A stretch of DNA of 7,166 nucleotides. Origin: Rubrobacter sp. (GTDB taxonomy: Bacteria > Actinomycetota > Rubrobacteria > Rubrobacterales > Rubrobacteraceae). Below, in pieces: positions 1 through 6,584 of the stretch. How positions within the stretch are numbered: the first letter of the stretch is position 1; every line of letters begins with the position of its first letter. The translations under genes were made by a program, and so were the position numbers. The notes below the pieces were generated by a model that saw nothing but the letters and a program-made list of their open reading frames with translations, was not told the DNA's origin and made no database searches. Location of the stretch: assembly GCA_016781635.1 (NCBI GenBank), contig JADDPY010000187.1, positions 1 to 7,166 on the forward strand. The letters run 5' to 3'.

Positions 1-1248
1 AGTGCGGTCGTGGCCGGAGCGGGGACGTCGGGGCGAGTGTTGTACGTGTTGCTCGGGGGGCTTTTTCTATACAACATCTTGGATAAGGGAGGGGCGGTTT
101 CGGCGGTTTCGGTGTTCCTCGGGAAGCTGGAGCCGGAGCGGGAGGCTTTGGCGCTCGTGGTTGTGATCGGAGCGGCGCCGTTTTTCGAGTCGGTGACGGG
201 GTTCGGGGTGGCGGTGGTCATAAGCGCCCCTATTTTGCTGGCGGCCGGCTTCTCGCCGCTCAAGGCGGCGGTCTTGTCGAGCTGGGGGCAGTGCGCGGTG
301 CCGTGGGGGGCGCTCGGGGTAGGGACCGTGATCGGGGCTGACCTCTCGGGGACATCCTTTGGGGAACTCTCGGACCTGAGCGCGCTACTGAGCCTGCCCC
401 TCTTCCCCGTTTATGCCGTCGCCGCCGTGGCGCTCGCGGGCGGGTGGGCGGGCGTACGCAAGCGCGGCGCCGAGGCCGTGGCGCTCGGGCTCGTGGCGGG
501 GGTGGCGACGCTGTTGACGAGCCTCTTCGTCGTGCCGGAACTCGCGGGCGCCGTCGGTGGGCTTGCGGCGACGGGGACGTTTCTCCTCATGCGGCGCGGG
601 AGGCTGCGGGGATCGGGGGCGCCGGTTCGGGCGGCGTTGCCGTACGCCTTCCTGCTCGCGCTGCTTGCGGCAGCTAACGGGCCAGGGTCGTTGAGCGGTT
701 GGCTCGAAGGGCTCGGTCCCGTGTTCGCGGGGCCGGGGCTCGCGCTCTTTCTGGCGGCGGGGTTCGCGGCGGTGCTGTTCGGGCTGAGCGGGGGGACTGT
801 CCTCTCCGCGGCCTCGGGGACCCTGCGGCAGTGGCTGCCGACGGCGGGAGCAGTGGTTACGTTCGTGCTGGCCGGCGGGGTCGTGGCGGCCAGCGAGGCG
901 GCGGAGATGCTTGCGGCGGGGGCGGCGGTCTTCGGGTCATTTTATGGGGTGGCAGCACCCGTGGTCGGGGCACTCGGAGGGGCACTGACGGGCTCGAACG
1001 CGGCCTCCAACGCGCTGTTTATGCCCCTGCAGGTCGAGGCGGCGCAGGGGCTTGGGGTTTCGGAAGGGCTCGTGGCGGCAGTGCAGAACGTCTCCGGGAG
1101 CCATGCGAGCCTCCTGGCGCCGCAGAGGGTGGTGCTGGCGGCGACGGCTGTCGGTCTTGCCGGGCGCGAGGGCGAGGTCGTTCGGGCGGCCCTGCCCCCG
1201 GTGGCCGCGGTCGTGGTGGTGCTATCGGTTATCGGGGTGGTGGTCTAA
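1..1248 (+). CDS. lldP: L-lactate permease family transporter (5' end outside window)
   Basis: Integral membrane carrier of the LctP/LldP family (PF02652), expected to import L-lactate, possibly glycolate, by proton symport. The protein is almost entirely hydrophobic helices. Numbering from a GTG at position 10, family signatures are FFESVTGFG (residues 58-66; compare FLEGAAGFG in E. coli LldP), the following SSWGQCAVPWGALG stretch, TGSNAASNALF (327-337) and the late GSHASLLAPQ segment. Codons 1-9 are open in the same frame, and alignment from memory to the 551-residue E. coli protein puts residue 9 near E. coli residue 80. The true start is therefore probably left of the window and the GTG at 10 is probably internal. 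The region between the two signature halves is clearly shorter than in E. coli, so this is a divergent member and substrate is unproven. No lactate dehydrogenase gene is visible beside it. Glycine codons are mostly GGG, unlike the GGC-rich hydrolase at the other end. Confidence 0.85.
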   Translation, partial: SAVVAGAGTSGRVLYVLLGGLFLYNILDKGGAVSAVSVFLGKLEPEREALALVVVIGAAPFFESVTGFGVAVVISAPILLAAGFSPLKAAVLSSWGQCAVPWGALGVGTVIGADLSGTSFGELSDLSALLSLPLFPVYAVAAVALAGGWAGVRKRGAEAVALGLVAGVATLLTSLFVVPELAGAVGGLAATGTFLLMRRGRLRGSGAPVRAALPYAFLLALLAAANGPGSLSGWLEGLGPVFAGPGLALFLAAGFAAVLFGLSGGTVLSAASGTLRQWLPTAGAVVTFVLAGGVVAASEAAEMLAAGAAVFGSFYGVAAPVVGALGGALTGSNAASNALFMPLQVEAAQGLGVSEGLVAAVQNVSGSHASLLAPQRVVLAATAVGLAGREGEVVRAALPPVAAVVVVLSVIGVVV

Positions 1249-1562
1249 CGGGATATCGGCGAGCGACACTCGACAGGTTCTTGGGACGGGGAATTGGCCT
1301 TTCGCTGGGCGCCGGCACGTTAGCTTTTGCCCTGGGTTGCGTCCGGTGACGGTGCCGCCGGTGGTCCTATCCATGGTGGCGAGCACTACGGCGGCACGTC
1401 GAAGTCCGAAGGCACGGCCTCGGGCATGAGACCGCGCCGGATCGGGTACGCGAAGGCCAGGCCAGCAAGGTGGACCGACGATGGAACGCCCCAGCTGTAC
1501 AGGCGCTGCGACCGATGGTCGAGTCGGCTTGGGGCGTGGAGATCCGAGGAAAGGACGAAGAC
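1249..1562. other. 314-bp stretch without a convincing gene
   Basis: Between the permease stop and the small acidic gene I find no frame with a recognisable protein, no tRNA-like fold and no clear terminator. Short frames crossing it on both strands have arginine/serine/proline-rich translations typical of random GC-rich DNA. The only dyad noticed is weak: CGGCAC (1313-1318) against GTGCCG (1352-1357), with a loop of over 30 nt. A promoter for the gene at 1563 should lie here, but no paired -35/-10 boxes stand out. Confidence 0.5.
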
Positions 1563-1823
1563 ATGACGATAATCGCCCGCGGCAGGATAGAAGGCGCGAA
1601 CGGCGAAACTTACACCTTCGGCGAGAGTGCCGATTACGTCCTCGCCGAGCAGGATGGGTACGACTTGATCTACCTGCTACGGGGGGATTCTGTGGACCTC
1701 GCCCCTCATGAGGCCGCCGTCGTGGAGGTCAGGGGCGAGGTTGTAGGTACGGAGCCCCTGGGCAAATACGAGATCCTCGCGGTCGAATCCGTAGACGAGA
1801 TCGGCGACCCCGAGCAGCAATAG
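1563..1823 (+). CDS. small acidic hypothetical protein
   Basis: Eighty-six-residue protein that I do not recognise. The start is ATG 1563, preceded by a purine-rich GAGGAAAGGA Shine-Dalgarno region (1546-1555) at good spacing. The same frame is open back to an ATG at 1470, but that start has no ribosome binding site and the added residues look non-coding. The protein is strongly acidic (19 Asp/Glu against 5 Lys/Arg), has no cysteine, signal peptide or membrane segment, and should be soluble and cytoplasmic. Alternating hydrophobic and polar runs (residues 2-10, 34-40, 53-62, 68-77) suggest a mostly beta fold. The pattern VEVRGEVVG followed by KYEILAVESV resembles the last strands of a small OB-type barrel, but this is only a guess from pattern. 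It is probably monocistronic and converges on the kinase gene across a long inverted repeat. Confidence 0.65.
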   Translation: MTIIARGRIEGANGETYTFGESADYVLAEQDGYDLIYLLRGDSVDLAPHEAAVVEVRGEVVGTEPLGKYEILAVESVDEIGDPEQQ

Positions 1824-1908
1824 GCTTCTATCGGTCGTACGCTCCGGGCGGCGGTTGGTCAGGGCAGGAAAATCGGAGCGCAACCGATCGCGATAGGGCT
1901 GGAGCCTA
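1821..1908. terminator. long imperfect inverted repeat between convergent genes, possible bidirectional terminator
   Basis: Three blocks are mirrored in order: TAGGCT (1821-1826) with AGCCTA (1903-1908); ATCGGT (1830-1835) with ACCGAT (1883-1888), or alternatively CTATCG (1828-1833) with CGATAG (1891-1896); and CGCTCCG (1840-1846) with CGGAGCG (1874-1880). The central loop is 27 nt. The outer arm begins on the stop codon of the acidic gene and the structure ends 15 nt before the kinase stop, which suits a shared terminator. Neither strand has a U tract after the hairpin, so function is inferred from position and symmetry alone. Confidence 0.45.
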
Positions 1909-1922
1909 GCTTGCGGGCGGTC

Positions 1923-2909
1923 CTACTCGCCGAGGGCTTCACGAAGCTCGTCTGCCCGCACAGGGGTCGTGCCCGCGCGCCGGACGCTCAGGCCGCCCGC
2001 GACGTTCGCGAGATCCGCCGCCTCACCGTAGCACCCGCCGGCGAGGCGGGCGAGGGTGAAGGCCGCGACGACGGAGTCGCCCGCGCCGGTGACGTCAAAG
2101 ACCTCACTCTTGTTGGCGACCGGAAGGTGAAAGGGGGCGGAGCCGGGCTCGAAGAGGCTCATACCCTCTCCTCCGCGCGTGACGAGGAGGGCCTCGGCGC
2201 CGAGCTTTAGGCGAAGCATCGTCCCGGCCTTCTCGACGTCCCCCTCGTCGGCGAGCTGCATGCCGGCGGCCTCGGCGGTCTCCTCGAGGTTGGGGGTGGC
2301 GGCGGTGACGCCTCGGAAGTCGAGCAGGCGGTGGCGGGAGTCGAGGCCGACGTAGCGGCCTTTCGAAAGCCCGCTCACCGCACGCGCCAGGTCCGGGGTG
2401 AGGGTGCCGTGGCCGTAGTCCGAGAGGACGAAGCCGTCGACATCGCTCGCGAGACCCTCGACACGGCGCAGAAGCCCTCGTTCGGAGGCGGGGCCAGGGG
2501 CGCCGGAGCCGAGCTGGTCGACCCGGAGGAGGTGCTGTCCGAGGCCGCCACCGTGCGTGCCCCCGGCGACGATGCGGGTCTTGGTGACGGTTCGGGTCTG
2601 GCCGTCCCGGACGACGGCCTCCGTGGAGCAGCCCATCCGGGCGAGTATCTTCAGGAGCTCGTCGCCGTTCGGGTCGTCCCCGATCCAACCGGCCGGGACA
2701 ACTTCGGCGCCGAGAGAGACCAGGTTTGCGACCGTGTTCGCCGCCCCCCCGAGCCGAAACTCGTCCCGCTCGTGGCTCAGGATCATCACCGGGTACTCCC
2801 GCGAGATCCTACCCGCATCCCCCACCAGGTAGTGGTCCAGGCCCAGGTCCCCGATGACCATCACCCGCAATTTCCCGAAACCTTCGATCAGCCGGGTCAG
2901 ACGCCCCAA
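1923..2909 (-). CDS. D-glycero-beta-D-manno-heptose-7-phosphate kinase-like PfkB sugar kinase
   Basis: Ribokinase/PfkB-fold kinase closest to the N-terminal (RfaE1/HldA) half of E. coli HldE, which phosphorylates heptose 7-phosphate at C1 using ATP. From the TTG at 2909 (328 aa), visible features are VMVIGDLGLD (16-25, first strand and substrate Asp), the GGAANTVANL PfkB signature (from 54), SDY (163-165), ATPNLEE (204-210, matching LTPNLSEFE in HldE) and DVTGAGDS (272-279) with catalytic Asp278. The C-terminal nucleotidyltransferase domain of HldE is absent, so another protein would have to make the ADP-sugar. Start choice: TTG 2909 has GGGAGG four bases upstream and gives the family's usual short N-terminus. 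An in-frame TTG at 2939 preceded by GGGGGA is the alternative (338 aa). It is the last gene of a likely operon, 62 nt after the formiminotransferase stop. The family call is firm; heptose specificity is inference, and another sugar phosphate is possible. Confidence 0.85.
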   Translation of the reverse strand: MGRLTRLIEGFGKLRVMVIGDLGLDHYLVGDAGRISREYPVMILSHERDEFRLGGAANTVANLVSLGAEVVPAGWIGDDPNGDELLKILARMGCSTEAVVRDGQTRTVTKTRIVAGGTHGGGLGQHLLRVDQLGSGAPGPASERGLLRRVEGLASDVDGFVLSDYGHGTLTPDLARAVSGLSKGRYVGLDSRHRLLDFRGVTAATPNLEETAEAAGMQLADEGDVEKAGTMLRLKLGAEALLVTRGGEGMSLFEPGSAPFHLPVANKSEVFDVTGAGDSVVAAFTLARLAGGCYGEAADLANVAGGLSVRRAGTTPVRADELREALGE

Positions 2910-2971
2910 GAAACCTCCCGTAGACCGGACAGCGGCCAAGCTGTTCCCCCATCAGGCACCCTCGAAACTGC

Positions 2972-3898
2972 TCAGACGCCCTCCCCCTCCCTACCGGACT
3001 CCCAGAACGCCGCCTCGACGACCTGTCCCCGACGCAGCCCCGGCAGGTCCAGGTATTGACGAGCGGCCTCCAGCACGGCGGCAAGCGGGACGAGGCCGAC
3101 GAGCTCCGTCTCTTCGACGCGGGTGCCGCGCTTTTCGGCGGAAGATCGCACGGCGTCGAGGGCGGCGGCGACGGAGGTCCGTTCGAGGTCCGTAAGGTTC
3201 ATCGAGACCTGCGCCCTCCCCCCCACTTCCAACCCGAGCGCCTTCACGCCCGGGAGACCGCCGTCGCGTTCCCGCACCTCGGCGGCGACGGCGCGGGCCT
3301 TCTCGACGTCGTTCGTATCCAGGTACGCGTTGAAGGCCACGAGGAAGGGGCGGGCCCCGACCGCTACCGCCCCCGAGCGCGGCGGGAACGCGTTGGGACC
3401 GTAGTCCGGCCTCCACTCCGGGTCCCCGACCCGCGCGGAGAGGCCCTCGTAGCCGCCCCTTCGTACGTCGGCGAGGTTGCGACGATGGGGGTCAGACGCA
3501 GCCTCGCCGTAGAGGTAGACGGGGAGGCCGAGAGACCCTAGCTTCTCTCCGGCTCTCCTCGCGAGCGAGGCGGCGTCTTCCATCGTCGCGCCGGCGAGTG
3601 GGACGAACGGCAGCACGTCGAGGGCGCCCATCCTGGGGTGAACGCCGCTCTGGGAGGCGAGGTCTATCTCCTCGATGCAAGCACGGGCGAGGACGGCGGA
3701 GGCTTCGAGGAGTGGGCCTTCCTCCCCCACGAAGGTCAGGACACTCCGGTTGTGGTCACCGTCGGAATGGAGGTCGAGGACGGTTGCCCCGGCGACGGCG
3801 CCGACGGCGTCCGCGATGCGCTTTATCTTCTCTTCGTCCCGGCCCTCGCTGAAGTTCGGGACGGCCTCGTAGAGTTTGCGCTCGGTCCTGCCGGGCAT
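2972..3898 (-). CDS. ftcD: glutamate formimidoyltransferase
   Basis: Cytoplasmic enzyme (EC 2.1.2.5) that moves the formimino group of N-formimino-L-glutamate to tetrahydrofolate, the last step of one histidine degradation route and an entry to one-carbon metabolism. The 308 residues cover the whole formiminotransferase domain. VPNFSEGR (13-20) is the N-terminal signature, and GVHPRMGALD (86-94) carries His87, equivalent to catalytic His82 of the mammalian enzyme. PVYLYGEA (126-133), AVAVGARPFLVAFN (177-190), QVSMNL (230-235) and ELVGLVP (265-271) also match. The cyclodeaminase domain of the bifunctional mammalian protein is absent, and no hut genes are in the window. The ATG lies 2 nt after the GH15 stop and has no clear Shine-Dalgarno sequence, which suggests translational coupling to that gene. 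Family assignment is firm; a role in histidine use is inferred without supporting neighbours. Confidence 0.93.
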   Translation of the reverse strand: MPGRTERKLYEAVPNFSEGRDEEKIKRIADAVGAVAGATVLDLHSDGDHNRSVLTFVGEEGPLLEASAVLARACIEEIDLASQSGVHPRMGALDVLPFVPLAGATMEDAASLARRAGEKLGSLGLPVYLYGEAASDPHRRNLADVRRGGYEGLSARVGDPEWRPDYGPNAFPPRSGAVAVGARPFLVAFNAYLDTNDVEKARAVAAEVRERDGGLPGVKALGLEVGGRAQVSMNLTDLERTSVAAALDAVRSSAEKRGTRVEETELVGLVPLAAVLEAARQYLDLPGLRRGQVVEAAFWESGREGEGV

Positions 3899-3900
3899 GG

Positions 3901-5703
3901 CTAGCGGGTGCCGAGGGCGCGGTCGAGGTGTATGGCGGCGCTGATGAGGGAGAGGTGGGTGAAGGCCTGAGGGAAGTTGCCCAGGGCTTCACCGGATGGT
4001 CCGATCTCCTCGGCGTAGAGCCCGAGGTGGTTGGCGTAGGAGAACATCTTCTCCAGGGCGAGGCGGGCCTCGTCGAGGCGTCCGGCCTGGGTGAGACACT
4101 CGACGAGCCAGAACGAGCACATGCTGAAGCTCCCCTCGGGGGAGGCCGGGCCGAGGCCGTCGGGGGAGGCCTCCTCGACGTTGTAGCGGTCCACGAGAGT
4201 GTCGCGGGCGAGCTCCTCCTGGATACGTTCGAGGGTTGCGAGCCAGCGGGGGTCCGTGGGGCCGACGAACTTCACGAGCGGCATGAGGAGGAGGGAGGCG
4301 TCGAGGGCGTCACCGCCGTAGACCTGAGTGAAGCTCCGCTTTTTCGGGTTCCATCCCTTCTCCATGATCTCCTCGTAAATTCTGTCCCGCTCTTTCGTCC
4401 AGCGGCCGTCTCCGGCGGGCAGGCCACGCTGGAGTGAGATCCTACCGGCCCTCTCCAGCGCGACCCAGGCCATGAGCTTGCTGGAAACAAACTGCTTCGA
4501 GCCGCCCCGGACCTCCCAGATCCCCTCGTCCGCCCTCTGCCAGTTGTCTGCGAGCCAGTCGAGGATCTTCCTGAGGTTCTGCCACAGGTCGTAGTCGAGC
4601 GGGGCGCCCCACTTGTTGTAGAGGTACGCCGCGTCGAGAACGGCCCCGTAGAGGTCGAGCTGGGTCTGCCCGTAGGCGGCGTTACCGAGCCTTACCGGTC
4701 GCGAGCCTTTGTAGCCCGAGAGGTGCGTGAGCTCGGTCTCCTCTATCTCCGTGCGTCCGTCGATGCCGTAGAGCGGCTGGAGCAGTCCATCGTCGTCGTG
4801 CTGGCAGCGGTCGCGGAGCCAGCCCATGAAGTTTTTGGCCTCGCTCTCGAAGCCTATCGAGATCAGGGCGTAGAGGGCGAAGGCGGCGTCCCGGAGCCAG
4901 GTGTAGCGGTAGTCCCAGTTGCGCTCCCCGCCGACCCACTCGGGCAGCCCCATCGTCGGAGCGGCGACGAGAGCGCCGGTCGGATGGTAGACCATGAGCT
5001 TGAGGGCGAGCGCGGAGCGGTACACATCCTCACGCCACCGACCGTTGTAGGTGCAGCCGGAGATCCAACGCCGCCAGTACTCCATCGTCCCATCCAGCAT
5101 CTCCTCGAACGGTTGCCCCCCGTCCGCTTCCTCCGGCCCCTCACCCGGATCAAGCCCTGCCAGGACAAACGTGCGACTCTCCCCCTCCTCCAACGCGAAA
5201 CGAGCCCTCACGCCCCCTCCCGGCCCCTCATGGAGTGGCAGGTCGGACCGAAGGCCCAGGTTCGTCGGCCCCTCGAAGACGGCACCGGTCTTCACGATCG
5301 AGACCGTGTGCCCCTGGCGGGCGTAATCGAAGGCGGGGCGGCACTCCATCTCGAAGGGGAGCTTTCCGCGAACTACCCGGACGTTGCGGACGAGCCGGTG
5401 GCGGTCGCCCTTCCCCTTGGGGATCGGCATGAAATCTAGAATCTCCGCTACCCCCTTCGCGGATAGAAAACGCGTCAGCAGGACGTTCGTGTCCGGGAGG
5501 TAGAGCTGCTGGCTCCGCCCGGGGTTCCCCGCCGGTGCGAGCTTGAAGTGACCGCCCTTCTCGTCATCCAGTATGGAGGCGAAGACGCTCGGGCCGTCGA
5601 ACGACGGCAGGCACAACCAGTCGACCGTCCCGTCCATGCCGACGAGCGCCGCCGTGTGGAGGTCCCCAATGATCCCGTGATCCTCGATGGGTAGGTAAGC
5701 CAT
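3901..5703 (-). CDS. glycoside hydrolase family 15 protein (glucoamylase or trehalase type)
   Basis: Six-hundred-residue inverting alpha-glucosidase-type enzyme of family GH15, likely hydrolysing trehalose, maltooligosaccharides or glycogen-derived glucans. The N-terminal beta-sandwich opens with the typical IEDHGIIGDLHTAALVGMDG-type segment (6-25) and VDWLCLPSFDGPSVF (27-41). The (alpha/alpha)6 catalytic barrel carries GERNWDYRYTWLRDAAF (259-275), the GIWEVRG loop (394-400) and GLYAEEIGPSGEALGNFPQAF (561-581). By family analogy Glu397 is the probable general acid and Glu565 the probable general base. There is no signal peptide, so it should act in the cytoplasm, which fits storage-sugar turnover such as trehalose. 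The ATG at 5703 starts exactly at the family's N-terminus; the nearest purine-rich stretch, GAGGG (5716-5720), is 12 nt upstream, and a 15-bp dyad lies just beyond it. It is first in a likely operon with the formiminotransferase. Substrate cannot be decided from sequence by eye. Confidence 0.93.
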   Translation of the reverse strand: MAYLPIEDHGIIGDLHTAALVGMDGTVDWLCLPSFDGPSVFASILDDEKGGHFKLAPAGNPGRSQQLYLPDTNVLLTRFLSAKGVAEILDFMPIPKGKGDRHRLVRNVRVVRGKLPFEMECRPAFDYARQGHTVSIVKTGAVFEGPTNLGLRSDLPLHEGPGGGVRARFALEEGESRTFVLAGLDPGEGPEEADGGQPFEEMLDGTMEYWRRWISGCTYNGRWREDVYRSALALKLMVYHPTGALVAAPTMGLPEWVGGERNWDYRYTWLRDAAFALYALISIGFESEAKNFMGWLRDRCQHDDDGLLQPLYGIDGRTEIEETELTHLSGYKGSRPVRLGNAAYGQTQLDLYGAVLDAAYLYNKWGAPLDYDLWQNLRKILDWLADNWQRADEGIWEVRGGSKQFVSSKLMAWVALERAGRISLQRGLPAGDGRWTKERDRIYEEIMEKGWNPKKRSFTQVYGGDALDASLLLMPLVKFVGPTDPRWLATLERIQEELARDTLVDRYNVEEASPDGLGPASPEGSFSMCSFWLVECLTQAGRLDEARLALEKMFSYANHLGLYAEEIGPSGEALGNFPQAFTHLSLISAAIHLDRALGTR

Positions 5704-5727
5704 CAGCCCATCAATCCCTCAGTCGTC

Positions 5728-5742
5728 AGGGTCTCAGACCCT
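5728..5742. promoter_or_regulatory. 15-bp dyad upstream of the GH15 gene, possible operator
   Basis: AGGGTCTCAGACCCT is a perfect 7-bp inverted repeat around one central base, 24 nt upstream of the GH15 start codon. The spacing suits a repressor operator overlapping the promoter or leader of the operon. It could also fold as a 6-bp RNA stem with a 3-nt loop in the leader. No convincing -35/-10 pair was found beside it, so the role is inferred from symmetry and position. Confidence 0.35.
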
Positions 5743-5804
5743 CCTAGCATTCCGCACCATTCTCCTCGCAAGGGTCCTCCTTCTTCCATACTCGTGCCCG
5801 CAGC

Positions 5805-5838
5805 CCGGACCTATCGGACGCTGCCAGGCGCCGTCCGG
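5805..5838 (-). terminator. possible hairpin terminator after the YdcZ-type gene
   Basis: Downstream of the membrane-protein stop, CGGACG (5815-5820) pairs with CGTCCG (5832-5837) across an 11-nt loop, while CCGGAC (5805-5810) could pair instead with GTCCGG (5833-5838). The hairpin begins about 20 nt after the stop and separates this gene from the GH15 operon. No U tract follows on the minus strand, so termination is only suggested. Confidence 0.3.
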
Positions 5839-5857
5839 CATTGCTGAGGGCCGAGGG

Positions 5858-6280
5858 CTAAAAGCGCACCACCAGTATGCCGCCGACGAGAATCAGGAGA
5901 ACGCCGAGGATCGTCAGGGGGCTGAAGCTCTGAGTGGCGGCCCCGAACACGCCGATGCTGTCGAGAACCAGGCTGACGATAAGCTGGGACGCGATGACGA
6001 GGGAGACCGTGCGGGCCACCCCGGTTTGTCCGGCGGAGTAGGCGATGCCGCCGAGGATGAACGCCCCCAGCACCCCCGATGCGGCGGCAAAGCCCACGGA
6101 TCGCGCCGTGAATTCTGGCCTGGAGAGAAACGGGTAAACTCCGGCCGCCACGACCGCCGTTGTCAGCCCCGAGATGGCAACGAGGGCGGCGGGGCCGATC
6201 GTACGCTGCGAGATGGAGGTGAGCGTGGCCTGAAACGCCACCGCTATCCCCACCAGCACCGCCAGAGCAGCGAACCTCAA
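5858..6280 (-). CDS. DMT superfamily membrane protein, YdcZ (DUF606) type
   Basis: Small integral membrane protein of the drug/metabolite transporter superfamily, YdcZ/DUF606 type (PF04657); members are half the size of typical ten-helix DMT carriers and their substrates are mostly unknown. From the TTG at 6280 it has 140 residues, the usual family length, with five hydrophobic segments at about 3-20, 30-51, 62-82, 90-111 and 121-138. Family-like features are the first-helix GIAVAFQATLTS segment, the IASQLIVSLVLDSIGVFG motif (96-113) and the final LGVLLILVGGILVV helix. The TTG start is chosen because GGGAGG lies four bases upstream and the first helix starts directly after it. The frame stays open to an ATG at 6367, but those extra 29 residues are polar, lack a ribosome site and would include the candidate promoter. 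Such proteins often work as pairs, but no partner gene is adjacent. Confidence 0.8.
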   Translation of the reverse strand: MRFAALAVLVGIAVAFQATLTSISQRTIGPAALVAISGLTTAVVAAGVYPFLSRPEFTARSVGFAAASGVLGAFILGGIAYSAGQTGVARTVSLVIASQLIVSLVLDSIGVFGAATQSFSPLTILGVLLILVGGILVVRF

Positions 6281-6319
6281 GAAGCCTCCCGATCCACGTG
6301 CCACCTCGCCGACTGCCCT

Positions 6320-6328
6320 AAGATAGCA
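6320..6328 (-). promoter_or_regulatory. candidate extended -10 promoter for the YdcZ-type gene
   Basis: The minus strand reads TGCTATCTT, an extended -10 (TGn followed by TATCTT, 4 of 6 matches to TATAAT). Transcription would start near 6313 and give a leader of about 33 nt to the TTG at 6280, including GGGAGG. No good -35 is present, which an extended -10 can tolerate. Confidence 0.35.
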
Positions 6329-6584
6329 GAGTCCCTGCCAGCGAAACCGCGCGCCGAGGTCGCCCAACGCTCGCCACGGCCGGAGATCTCGCCGGACGTC
6401 GGCGATCCGATAGCCGAGCTTCTCCAGATCTCAGGGGCTGCTTTCCCGTTTAGGAAATCGTCCTCCACGACACGGATGTGCTGCCGCGCGCAGATTTGCT
6501 GTCGGTACGAGCTTCGACCGGAATATGTGCCGCAGGGATGGCTCGCGGCGGTTCTCCAGCGTGCGTCTGGGGTATACGTTAAGC

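Noticed and set aside
699..1349. Second plus-strand frame (216 codons) overlapping the permease
   Set aside because: The translation is glycine/arginine-rich low complexity, a frame-shifted shadow of the permease.
1470..1562. 31-residue N-terminal extension of the small acidic protein
   Set aside because: There is no ribosome site at ATG 1470 or ATG 1515, whereas ATG 1563 has a good one.
2331..3059. Long plus-strand open frame (242 codons) opposite the kinase
   Set aside because: It lies antisense to a gene with clear PfkB motifs, and its translation has no recognisable domain; such frames are expected in GC-rich DNA.
4723..5439. Plus-strand open frame of 238 codons opposite the GH15 gene
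   Set aside because: It is fully antisense to a well-supported GH15 enzyme and has no family features.
6281..6367. 29-residue N-terminal extension of the YdcZ-type protein
   Set aside because: The added residues are polar, family members start directly with the first helix, and the better ribosome site precedes the TTG at 6280.
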